Below are positions 1 to 5,876 of a stretch of 10,104 nucleotides of DNA, piece by piece. Source of the DNA: JAAZAI01 sp050942875 (lineage in GTDB: Bacteria; Verrucomicrobiota; Kiritimatiellia; RFP12; UBA3636); NCBI GenBank assembly GCA_050942875.1, contig JBMNOD010000107.1, positions 1-10,104 of the forward strand. The letters run 5' to 3'. The notes under the pieces are model-generated. The model saw only the letters and a program-made list of their open reading frames with translations, was not told the origin of the DNA and searched no databases. The translations under genes and the position numbers were made by a program. Within the stretch, counting starts at the first letter, position 1. Each line of letters begins with the position of its first letter.

Positions 1-912
1 GTGCGTACATTCGCGGGGTTCGTAGTGGCGCCGTGAGGCGCTGGATTGCGGCGAGGATGCCCTTACGGGCACACGACGAACGAGGTGCGTACATTCGCGG
101 GGTTCGTAGTGGCGCCGTGAGGCGCTGGATGGCGGCGAAAATGCCCTTACGGGCACACGACGAACGAGGTGCGTACATTCGCGGGGTTCGTAGTGGCGCC
201 GTGAGGCGCTGGATGGCGGCGAGGATGCCCTTACGGGCACACGACGAACGAGGTGCGTACATTCGCGGGGTTCGTAGTGGCGCCGTGAGGCGCTGGATTG
301 CGGCGAGGATGCCCTTACGGGCACACGACGAACGAGGTGCGTACATTCGCGGAGGTTCGTAGTGGCGCCGTGAGGCGCTGGATGGCGGCGAAAATGCCCT
401 TACGGGCACACGACGAACAAGGTGCGTACATTCGCGGAGGTTCGTAGTGGCGCCGTGAGGCGCTGGATGGTGGCGAGGATGCCCTGACGGGCACACGACG
501 AACATGGTGCGTGCTTTCGCGGAGGTTCGTAGTGGCGCCGTGAGGCGCTGGATGGCGGCGAGGATGCCCTTACGGGCACACTACGAACAAGGTGCGTACA
601 TTCGCGGGGTTCGTAGTGGCGCCGTGAGGCGCTGGATTGCGGCGAGGATGCCCTTACGGGCACACGACGAACAAGGTGCGTACATTCGCGGAGGTTCGTA
701 GTGGCGCCGTGAGGCGCTGGATGGTGGCGAGGATGCCCTGACGGGCACACTACGAACGGCGGCGAGGATGCCCTTACGGGCACACGACGAACAAGGTGCG
801 TACATTCGCGGAGGTTCGTAGTGGCGCCGTGAGGCGCTGGGTTATGACGAGGATGCCCTTACGGGCACACTACGAACGGCGGCGAGGATGCCCTTACGGG
901 CACACGACGAAC
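1..912. repeat. Tandem array of REP-pair (BIME-like) units
   Basis: Ten head-to-tail units start at 1, 85, 169, 253, 337, 422, 507, 592, 676 and 796. The period is 84 or 85 bp, depending on one extra base before the forward REP, but unit 9 is 120 bp and unit 10 is about 117 bp. Each unit holds a forward hairpin (GTTCGTAGTG followed by GCGCC-GTGA-GGCGC, e.g. 18-41) and a reverse hairpin. Read on the minus strand, the reverse one is GTTCGTCGTG or GTTCGTAGTG followed by TGCCC-GTAA-GGGCA (e.g. 58-81). Units 9 and 10 carry a second reverse hairpin 35 bp after the first. In total there are 10 forward and 12 reverse hairpins. The GTAG-type tetranucleotide just before a short palindrome is the hallmark of bacterial REP elements, and convergent REP pairs are called BIMEs. 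The array may continue left of the window. Open frames across it (about 33-362 and 400-783) are repeat translations, not genes. Confidence 0.93.
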
Positions 913-923
913 CTTTGAACAAT

Positions 924-1514
924 TTAATCATCCCAACCTTTACCGTATTCGTCAACAGGGTAGTCTCGCGACCATTTGTCGAGCACGGCTGTGCCGACTT
1001 TGGCTTTATATTGTCCCAAACTGCTCCATCGCCAGTCGCAAGCTTGATCGACATATCCGTGGTGCACTGGGTTGCCGTGAACGTAATTCAGCGTGGCAAA
1101 GTAATGACTTTGGCTACGGATTCGCCTGTCGGAAAAGCGATGCCAGACTTTGCGCCCGGGTTTGGCGTCTTCGCGATTCCATTGCGTCGATTTTCCGTTG
1201 TGCAGTCGTCCGATCTGCTGTGCAAAAGCGTTCAGCGATACACAAGCGACAAGATGATAGTGGTTTGGAAGCACCACCCAGGCTCGCAGCATGCCGCCAG
1301 CCTTGTCGATGGCGGCGAAAAGCGCCGTCGCCCATTCGTCCCTGCGCGACTCAGTTTCGAGAATTGGCTGATGGTCATAGCAGGCGGCGGTTAGAAGATA
1401 GAGATCCCGTCCGGCGTCGAAATGTGGCGGCGCATGCCAGGGCCAATGCTTGTCCTGGCGCATGCGCAGCATTGCTTCTTGTTCTGCTGGAGTGGCTTTG
1501 CGATAGTCATACAT
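924..1514 (-). CDS. REP-associated tyrosine transposase (RAYT, Y1/HUH family)
   Basis: The 196-residue protein resembles the RAYT branch of IS200/IS605-like Y1 transposases, single-strand DNA endonucleases that recognise REP hairpins. Visible family marks are WPWHAPPHF at about 24-32, the metal-binding HxH motif in LPNHYHLV (H85 and H87), and a C-terminal NYVHGNPVHHGYV (143-155), whose Y144 is the likely catalytic tyrosine, followed by the WRWSS motif (161-165). The length is typical and no frameshift is seen, so the enzyme may be active. The ATG at 1514 has no good Shine-Dalgarno sequence, but the next upstream sequence is REP, so a longer start is unlikely. REPs in the same orientation as the gene end 31 bp before the start (1546-1569) and begin 11 bp after the stop (889-912), and a long REP array follows. 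Family knowledge says RAYTs sit beside their cognate REPs. That this protein mobilised or maintains the array is inference. Confidence 0.93.
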   Translation of the reverse strand: MYDYRKATPAEQEAMLRMRQDKHWPWHAPPHFDAGRDLYLLTAACYDHQPILETESRRDEWATALFAAIDKAGGMLRAWVVLPNHYHLVACVSLNAFAQQIGRLHNGKSTQWNREDAKPGRKVWHRFSDRRIRSQSHYFATLNYVHGNPVHHGYVDQACDWRWSSLGQYKAKVGTAVLDKWSRDYPVDEYGKGWDD

Positions 1515-1545
1515 GGCAGGAGTTTCTTACGCGGAGGAGGGGACA

Positions 1546-1643
1546 TGCCCTTACGGGCACACGACGAACGAGGTGCGTACATTCGCGGGGTTCGTAGTGG
1601 CGCCGTGAGGCGCTGGATGGCGGCGAGGATGCCCTTACGGGCA
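1546..1643. repeat. REP-pair unit between RAYT and flavodiiron genes
   Basis: A composite unit of the same family as the 1-912 array. It has a full reverse REP (1546-1569), a forward REP (1590-1613) and a reverse hairpin (1630-1643). The last one keeps both arms and the loop but lacks the GTTCGTCGTG head. That head is replaced by the 3' coding end of the flavodiiron gene, so the unit is truncated or was inserted exactly there. It forms the upstream flank of the RAYT gene. Confidence 0.92.
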
Positions 1644-2825
1644 TTTCACCACATCCGGATCGTCGGCGTGGGCTTTGGCGATGGCGTCGGCGAGTTCGTC
1701 GAGCTGGGCGTAGGTCTCGGCCGTCGGGAGGCCCTTCTGCATGACGGAGCCGAGGACTTGGGCCTTGAGGTTGGCGATTTGCCCGGCGATTTGGTCGACG
1801 GCCTTGGTGGCCCAGCCGTAGGAGCCGATGACGGCGGCGTACTTGAGCTTGGGGCGGACCATGTTGGCGATGTAGGCGGCGTAGTAGACGGCCGGATGGG
1901 CGCCGACATGGACGGTGGGGGTGGCGACGACGATCGTGGCGGCGTCCACAAGCGACATGGCAAGGTCGCCGGTGTCGGCGACGGTCACGTCGAACGGGTG
2001 GACCTTGACGCCGCGGACGGCGAGGGCGTCGATGAGGTGGCCGACCATGAGCTTGGTGCTGCCGTGCATGCTGACGTAGGGAAGGCAGACTTCGTTGCGA
2101 AGCTTCGGCGAGATCCAGTCGCGGTAGGCGTCGAGGATGAAGGCGGTGTCGTTGTAGATCGGGCCGTGGCTCGGGGCGATCATGTCGAAGTCGAGGGCGT
2201 CGAGCTTCTTCAGGTTGTTCTGGATCGCGGCGCGGAAGGGCATCATGATTTCGGCGAAGTAGCGCTTGGCCGCCCGCAGGACGTGGGGCTTGTCCGTGGC
2301 GAAGAGGTCGCTGGTGGCCAGGTGGGAGCCGAAGAAGTCGCAACTGAAGAGCAGCTTCAATTCGGGGACGAAGGTGCACATCGTCTCGGGCCAGTGGACC
2401 CAGGGCGTGTAGATGAAGCGCAGGGTTTTGTCGCCGAGGGAGATTTCCTCGCCGTCGGCGACGACGCGGAGGCGCTCGACGGGGATGTCGAGGTGCGTGG
2501 AAAGCAGTTCCTTTGCCTTGGCGCTGCAGACGAGGACGGCCTTGGGGTAGCGCGCCATCAGCATGGGCAGGAGGCCGGAATGATCCTGCTCGGTGTGGTT
2601 GGAGACGAGGTAGTCGATCGACTCCACGTCTTCGAGCTGGCTCAGGAGGTCGTTGCAGAGGGCGGGGTCGGTGCTGTCGACGAGCGCGGTGCCTGCGCCG
2701 CCCTTGACGAGGTAGGCGTTGTAGGTGGTGCCGTCGGGCAGGGGGATGAGCGCGTCGAAGAGGCGGCGCTCCCAGTCGACGGAGAGGATGGCTTTGACAC
2801 CGGGCTTGATTTCGCGTGCGATCAT
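1635..2825 (-). CDS. Flavodiiron protein (type A flavoprotein, FprA-like)
   Basis: A 396-residue cytoplasmic enzyme of the class that reduces O2 to water and/or NO to N2O in anaerobes, usually fed electrons by rubredoxin. No rubredoxin gene is in the window. The N-terminal metallo-beta-lactamase-like domain (about 1-245) has every di-iron ligand: H77, E79, D81 and H82 in NHTEQDH, H144 in PWVHWPE, D163 in FSCDFFG, H220 in PSHGPIY. The C-terminal flavodoxin-like domain (about 248-396) shows the FMN phosphate loop SMHGSTKLM and an IGSYGWATKAVD segment. Length is normal for a two-domain class A protein without C-terminal fusions. The ATG is preceded by a GAAAGG-like ribosome site and a good promoter. 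The last two codons (TGC CCG) and the TAA stop lie inside a REP hairpin, with the stop in its loop, so the native C-terminus was probably altered by the REP. Whether O2 or NO is preferred cannot be read from the sequence. Confidence 0.96.
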   Translation of the reverse strand: MIAREIKPGVKAILSVDWERRLFDALIPLPDGTTYNAYLVKGGAGTALVDSTDPALCNDLLSQLEDVESIDYLVSNHTEQDHSGLLPMLMARYPKAVLVCSAKAKELLSTHLDIPVERLRVVADGEEISLGDKTLRFIYTPWVHWPETMCTFVPELKLLFSCDFFGSHLATSDLFATDKPHVLRAAKRYFAEIMMPFRAAIQNNLKKLDALDFDMIAPSHGPIYNDTAFILDAYRDWISPKLRNEVCLPYVSMHGSTKLMVGHLIDALAVRGVKVHPFDVTVADTGDLAMSLVDAATIVVATPTVHVGAHPAVYYAAYIANMVRPKLKYAAVIGSYGWATKAVDQIAGQIANLKAQVLGSVMQKGLPTAETYAQLDELADAIAKAHADDPDVVKCP

Positions 2826-2908
2826 GATCAGGGCCTTTCAATCGTTGCGCCAGGCCTCGTGTTGGCGGCGCAGATTTCTTGGAAAACGTGTGGGAAAACA
2901 TAGATGCA

Positions 2909-2937
2909 AGGATAAAGTGCGCGCTTTGTTTTGTCAA
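2909..2937 (-). promoter_or_regulatory. Sigma-70-type promoter for the flavodiiron gene
   Basis: On the minus strand a perfect TTGACA (2932-2937) is followed, after 17 nt, by TATCCT (2909-2914). Transcription would start near 2902, giving a leader of about 75 nt before the ATG at 2825. The spacing is ideal and the -10 box matches consensus at four of six positions. No operator was recognised. Confidence 0.7.
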
Positions 2938-2953
2938 TGAAGTTTTGAATTTT

Positions 2954-3006
2954 GGGTGGGCATGCGGAGCCCACCCACGGGAGGGCGCGGAGCCCACCCA
3001 CGGGAG
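2954..3006. repeat. Hairpin and two 20-bp direct repeats
   Basis: GGGTGGGC (2954-2961) pairs with GCCCACCC (2969-2976) across a 7-nt loop, an 8-bp perfect stem. A 20-bp sequence beginning GCGGAGCCCACCC occurs twice, at 2964-2983 and 2987-3006, with a 23-bp period; the right arm of the stem lies in the first copy. There is no T-run after it, so a simple intrinsic terminator is unlikely. It sits about 17 bp upstream of the flavodiiron -35 box. It may be an interspersed repeat or an operator; its function is unknown. Confidence 0.75.
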
Positions 3007-3141
3007 AGAATGGACGGTCGGGCTTGTGAAGAGAGAGGTGTTCTGCTGCGGCGCAGCCGCAGTGGCTTCCAACCGCTGGCCGCCAATGCCTAAATTGGTC
3101 TTTCGTGGGGCGTGCGCGCCCTCATGAAGACCAATTCCCGG

Positions 3142-3171
3142 TTGACAGGGGGCGGTCTCTTGTTTTAGAGT
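3142..3171 (+). promoter_or_regulatory. Probable promoter for mscS
   Basis: TTGACA at 3142-3147 is followed after 18 nt by TAGAGT (3166-3171). A 17-nt alternative gives TTAGAG. The leader to the ATG at 3215 would be roughly 35 nt. The -35 box is perfect and the -10 box moderate. Confidence 0.6.
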
Positions 3172-3214
3172 TTGGTTTTACAAGTTTGTTTAAGAGCAGG
3201 AGAATTGAGGTTTC

Positions 3215-4045
3215 ATGGAAGCTTTGGTCGTTAAGATTCAGGAATGGTTCGCGTTGTTTGGCCTTCGGGTTTTGGCCGCCGTGGCGATCTTGGGCATTGG
3301 GCGGTATGTCGCGGTCGGCGTTCGGTCGTTTCTCCGCAAGGCGCTCACGCGGACGCGAATTGATCGCACGCTGATTTCTTTTGTCTCCAGTCTTGCCTAT
3401 GTGGGCGTGATCATCTTTGTCGTCATCGCGGCGCTGGGGCAGCTTGGCGTGGAGACGGCGTCGATCATTGCCGTGCTGGGCGCCGCGGGCTTGGCCGTCG
3501 GGCTTGCGCTTCAGGGCTCGCTTTCGAATTTTGCGGCCGGGGTGCTGATTCTGGTCTTCAAGCCCTTCAAGGTGGGCGACTACATCGAGGCGGGCGGCAC
3601 GGCGGGCACGGTCGATGAGATCGGCATTTTGACCATCGAGCTGAAGACGCCGGACGGCCGCCTCGTGGTGGTTCCGAACAGCAAGGCGATGGGCGATTGC
3701 ATCGTCAACTACACGGCCACGGGCCGTCGGCGTCTGGATGTGACGGTGAGCGTGGATTATGAAGAGGATCTGACGCGTGTCTTGCGCTTGTTGCAGACGA
3801 TACTGGACGAGGAGCCCCGGCTGCTTCCGGAGCCTGCGCCACGGCTCGGCGTGCTGGAATTGGGGGAGCACGGCGTGGTGGTGGCGGCGCGTCCCTGGGT
3901 GAAGTCTTCGGAATACTGGGACGTGCGCTTTGACATGCTTGAGAAGATCAAGCATCGGCTCGATGATGAGAAGATCCGGATTCCGTTCAACCAGCTTGAT
4001 GTGCATGTGCGAAGCGGCGCAGGCGGCGTGGACGGCGGCGCATAG
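3215..4045 (+). CDS. mscS: Small-conductance mechanosensitive channel (MscS family)
   Basis: The 276-residue inner-membrane channel opens under membrane tension to release solutes during hypo-osmotic shock. Hydrophobic segments lie at about 12-36, 56-77 and 82-115. The last is the pore helix, with the small-residue pattern AVLGAAGLAVGLALQ followed by GSLSNFAAGVLILVFKPFKVGDYIE, the most conserved stretch of the family. The beta-domain (about 120-180, with VVVPNSKAMGD) and the alpha/beta vestibule, ending IPFNQLDVHV, follow. The size matches the basic MscS type without extra N-terminal helices. The ATG is supported by GAGG four bases upstream and AGGAG a little further away, and by the promoter upstream. 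The last eleven residues (RSGAGGVDGGA) are low-complexity and run into the GC-rich repeats downstream, so the tail may be eroded or added by repeat DNA. It is monocistronic and convergent with the following minus-strand gene. Confidence 0.95.
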   Translation: MEALVVKIQEWFALFGLRVLAAVAILGIGRYVAVGVRSFLRKALTRTRIDRTLISFVSSLAYVGVIIFVVIAALGQLGVETASIIAVLGAAGLAVGLALQGSLSNFAAGVLILVFKPFKVGDYIEAGGTAGTVDEIGILTIELKTPDGRLVVVPNSKAMGDCIVNYTATGRRRLDVTVSVDYEEDLTRVLRLLQTILDEEPRLLPEPAPRLGVLELGEHGVVVAARPWVKSSEYWDVRFDMLEKIKHRLDDEKIRIPFNQLDVHVRSGAGGVDGGA

Positions 4046-4053
4046 ACGGCGGC

Positions 4054-4103
4054 GCGGGCGAGTGGGCGCAGGTGGCGAAACGCGGCGGGGACGCCGCGTC
4101 CAC
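4054..4103. repeat. 50-bp hairpin repeat, copy 1
   Basis: A 50-bp sequence identical to 4377-4426. It contains the perfect hairpin CGCGGCG-GGGA-CGCCGCG (4081-4098), with an outer GTGG/CCAC pairing possible around a bulge. The copy starts 8 bp after the mscS stop codon. With a 7-bp stem and tetraloop it may act as a transcript-end or stabilising structure, but no T-run follows. Confidence 0.88.
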
Positions 4104-4180
4104 AGGAGGGCGAACACCCGCCGAGACGGCGGTCTCCAGCGCAACGGCTTTGAGTTCGCCCATTGTGGGTCGTGTCGGTC

Positions 4181-4210
4181 GTACACGTTCACGTGCGCGT
4201 ACACGTTTAC
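4181..4210. repeat. Five tandem hexamers, GTnnAC type
   Basis: Thirty bases divide into five hexamers: four fit GTnnAC (GTACAC, GTTCAC, GTACAC, GTTTAC) and the middle one is GTGCGC. A related three-hexamer tract occurs at 9543-9560. It is a degenerate short tandem repeat in noncoding DNA; function unknown. Confidence 0.6.
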
Positions 4211-4376
4211 GCCATCGATGCCGAATGGCGATTTGGCAAGCGCGTTCTTGAGCCGTTTCGCTGGGTACGGGGACTTGAACGGCAAAGGGCAGACCGTGCG
4301 TCGGTCATTTGCCATGGGGGCGATGCGGCTTGCCGGGACGGCGTCGCCCCACCTCCGAGGCGCGCCGCACGGGGGT

Positions 4377-4426
4377 GCGGGCGAGTGGGCGCAGGTGGCG
4401 AAACGCGGCGGGGACGCCGCGTCCAC
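4377..4426. repeat. 50-bp hairpin repeat, copy 2
   Basis: Identical over 50 bp to 4054-4103 and in the same orientation, with hairpin arms at 4404-4410 and 4415-4421. It is preceded directly by another 6-bp hairpin (4365-4380). A diverged relative with GCGCAGGCGGCGACACGCGG follows at 4449-4468, just before the stop codon of the minus-strand UXS gene. Confidence 0.88.
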
Positions 4427-4482
4427 TTTGGGCGCAGGGTTGGTAGGGGCGCAGGCGGCGACACGCGGCGGGGGTTCCGTGT

Positions 4483-5481
4483 TTATACGTTTGTGCCGAC
4501 AAGGAGCTTGCGGAAGTAGGCGATGGTTTTGGGGAGGCCGTCGCGGAGCTTGATCGTGGGTTCCCAGCCGAGGAGTTCCTTGGCGAGGGTGATGTCGGGG
4601 CGGCGGCGTTTGGGGTCGTCGCGGGGCAGGGGCTGGTAGATGATCTTGCAGTGGGCGTCGGGGATCATCTCGATGGTCATCTCGGCGAGCTCGCGGATGG
4701 TGAATTCGCCGGGGTTGCCGACGTTGAGGACCGGGGTCGCCATGTCGTGCCGGGCGAAGAAGTCCTTGACGCGGTCGTGGGACAGCGCCATGTAGGCCTG
4801 GATCGCGTCGAGGAGGTCGTCGACGTACTGGAAGCTGCGGGACTGGGAGCCGTCGCCGTAGATGGTGATGTCCTTGCCCTGGAGCGCCTGGACGATGAAA
4901 TTGCTGACGACGCGGCCGTCGCGCGGATGCATGTGGGGGCCGTAGGTGTTGAAGATGCGGATCACGCGCACGTCCACGCCGTACTCGCGGATGTAGTCGG
5001 CGCAGAGGGTTTCGGCGGCGCGCTTGCCTTCGTCGTAGCAGCTCCGGGGGCCGATGGTGTTGACGTTGCCCCAGTAGCTTTCGGGCTGCGGATGGACTTC
5101 GGGGTCGCCATAAACCTCGGAGGTGGAGGTGTGGAAGACGCGCGCCTTGGTCTTGAGCGCCAGTTCCAGCGTGTTCATCATGCCGAGGAAGGAGACCTTC
5201 ATCGTCTCGACGGGGTTGCGCTGGTAGTGGATGGGGGAGGCGGGGCAGGCGAGGTTGTAGATCTCGTCGAACTGGCCCCAGAAGGGCTGGACGACGTCGT
5301 GCATCAAAAACGTGAACCGGGGGTTGTCGAGCAGGTCGTAGATGTTCGACTTGGAGCCGGTGAAGAGGTTGTCGATGACGGTGACCTCGGAGCCTTCGGC
5401 GAGGAGCCGACGGGCAAGCTGGGAACCGATGAAACCGGCGCCGCCGGTGATGAGACATTTTTTAGTGAGGACGTTGTTCAT
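4483..5481 (-). CDS. uxs: UDP-glucuronate decarboxylase (UDP-xylose synthase)
   Basis: The 332-residue cytoplasmic short-chain (extended SDR) enzyme converts UDP-glucuronate to UDP-xylose through NAD+-dependent oxidation, decarboxylation and re-reduction, supplying xylose for surface or secreted polysaccharide. Visible marks, counted from the chosen start: NAD-binding GGAGFIGS (13-20), VIDNLFTGSKSNI (35-47), YNLACPASPIHYQ (75-87, strongly UXS-like), TSEVYGDP with T120 and E122, catalytic Y149 and K153 in YDEGKRAAE, IFNTYGPHMHPRDGRVVSNFI (177-197) and RPDITLAKELLGWEP near the end. Length fits the soluble bacterial enzymes. The frame stays open upstream to 5640 but that part is Arg/Pro/Ser-rich and lies across an esterase remnant in another frame. 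ATG at 5481 begins right before the Rossmann strand and has GGTGA upstream. An ATG at 5496 lacks a ribosome site. Translation may be coupled to the remnant frame, which overlaps by 20 bp. Confidence 0.95.
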   Translation of the reverse strand: MNNVLTKKCLITGGAGFIGSQLARRLLAEGSEVTVIDNLFTGSKSNIYDLLDNPRFTFLMHDVVQPFWGQFDEIYNLACPASPIHYQRNPVETMKVSFLGMMNTLELALKTKARVFHTSTSEVYGDPEVHPQPESYWGNVNTIGPRSCYDEGKRAAETLCADYIREYGVDVRVIRIFNTYGPHMHPRDGRVVSNFIVQALQGKDITIYGDGSQSRSFQYVDDLLDAIQAYMALSHDRVKDFFARHDMATPVLNVGNPGEFTIRELAEMTIEMIPDAHCKIIYQPLPRDDPKRRRPDITLAKELLGWEPTIKLRDGLPKTIAYFRKLLVGTNV

Positions 5482-5683
5482 GACAGTATTCACCATGCAT
5501 CGGTGCGGAAGGGAGGGGCGGGAAGCGCAGCATGAAGCTCCCGGTGGCGCTGGCGAGCGTCCAGGTCTTGACGCCGGCGATTCGGCCCGTGACCTTCGCG
5601 CCCGGCGCCGTGGCTCCCCAGACGGGGATGGAGATGCCATGCTGAAGGACGGCGTGATCGGAGAAAAGAGGGTTGAGTTTCAT
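5462..5683 (-). pseudogene. 5' remnant of a sialate O-acetylesterase gene
   Basis: A 73-codon frame starting at the ATG at 5683. Its first ~61 residues read like the N-terminus of the sialic acid-specific 9-O-acetylesterase family: LFSDHAVLQHGISIPVWGATAPG, then KVTGRIAG and a WTLASATGSFMLRFPPL strand. In intact proteins this beta-sandwich start is followed by several hundred residues of SGNH-type esterase, all missing here. Resemblance stops near 5500. The remaining twelve residues are unrelated, and the frame ends at 5462, inside the uxs coding region. I read it as a gene cut by deletion or rearrangement, with uxs joined behind it. There is no evidence the peptide is functional. An imperfect palindrome (CACC-ATGCAT-C-GGTG, 5491-5505) lies at the break. 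An alternative is a leader peptide of unknown role, less likely given the family match. Confidence 0.78.
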
Positions 5684-5749
5684 GGTGTGCCTGGATTGAT
5701 GGAGGCGAAAGTCAAGTCGTTGTCGCCAAAATGCGATTGGCAGGGGCAA

Positions 5750-5778
5750 AGTCTAGCGTTTCGGCGCGAAAGAGACAA
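5750..5778 (-). promoter_or_regulatory. Possible promoter for esterase remnant and uxs
   Basis: On the minus strand TTGTCT (5773-5778) is followed after exactly 17 nt by TAGACT (5750-5755), each matching consensus at four of six positions. It lies about 65 bp upstream of the remnant's ATG and is the only plausible promoter seen ahead of uxs, which has none directly in front of its own start. Confidence 0.4.
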
Positions 5779-5790
5779 GGGAAAACATGT

Positions 5791-5820
5791 TTGACAGGAA
5801 GCGGCCCGATCGGATATCCT
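5791..5820 (+). promoter_or_regulatory. Promoter for the paralogous exported-protein genes
   Basis: TTGACA (5791-5796) is followed after 18 nt by TATCCT (5815-5820). The same -35 and -10 hexamers occur in front of the flavodiiron gene. The leader to the ATG at 5877 would be about 50 nt and contains GAGG at 5862-5865. It diverges from the minus-strand promoter at 5750-5778. Confidence 0.6.
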
Positions 5821-5876
5821 ATACTTCAAAAGGTTGATTCGTTCCTTCCTTATGTTACATTGAGGCATTCCATTCC

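Larger units (their letters stand above)
2826..3214. other. Divergent intergenic region, flavodiiron gene / mscS
   Basis: 389 bp without a gene. It holds a minus-strand promoter at 2909-2937, a hairpin plus 20-bp direct repeat at 2954-3006, and a plus-strand promoter at 3142-3171. The stretch 3007-3140 shows nothing recognisable. Short frames across it do not resemble proteins. Confidence 0.7.
4046..4482. other. Convergent intergenic region, mscS / UXS gene
   Basis: 437 bp without a credible gene. It contains two identical 50-bp repeats (4054-4103 and 4377-4426), a degenerate third copy near 4446-4475, smaller hairpins at 4118-4132 (CCGCC-GAGAC-GGCGG) and 4365-4380 (CCGCAC-GGGG-GTGCGG), and a hexamer tract at 4181-4210. 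The stretch 4211-4364 shows nothing I recognise. Open frames on both strands are low-complexity Arg/Gly/Ala translations of these repeats. Confidence 0.75.

Noticed and set aside
33..805. Arg/Ala-rich open frames on both strands of the array
   Set aside because: They are translations of the noncoding REP units, with the same peptide repeated; no start signals and no independent coding evidence.
1..912. CRISPR array
   Set aside because: There are no unique spacers: the whole 84-85 bp unit repeats, and the units contain paired hairpins next to a RAYT gene.
1422..3072. Long frames on plus (493 codons) and minus (521 codons) overlapping the flavodiiron gene
   Set aside because: They are shadows of a confidently identified GC-rich gene, and their compositions (Val/Gly/Asp-rich, Arg/Pro-rich) are typical of wrong frames.
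3122..5458. 778-codon minus-strand frame
   Set aside because: It crosses mscS antisense, an intergenic repeat region and uxs in the wrong frame, with Arg/Pro/His-rich composition and no domain.
4651..5535. 294-codon plus-strand frame
   Set aside because: Antisense to uxs, Val/Asp/Gly-rich, no recognisable motif.
5482..5640. N-terminal extension of the UDP-glucuronate decarboxylase
   Set aside because: Arg/Pro/Ser-rich, outside the family's usual start, and overlapping the better-supported esterase remnant in another frame.
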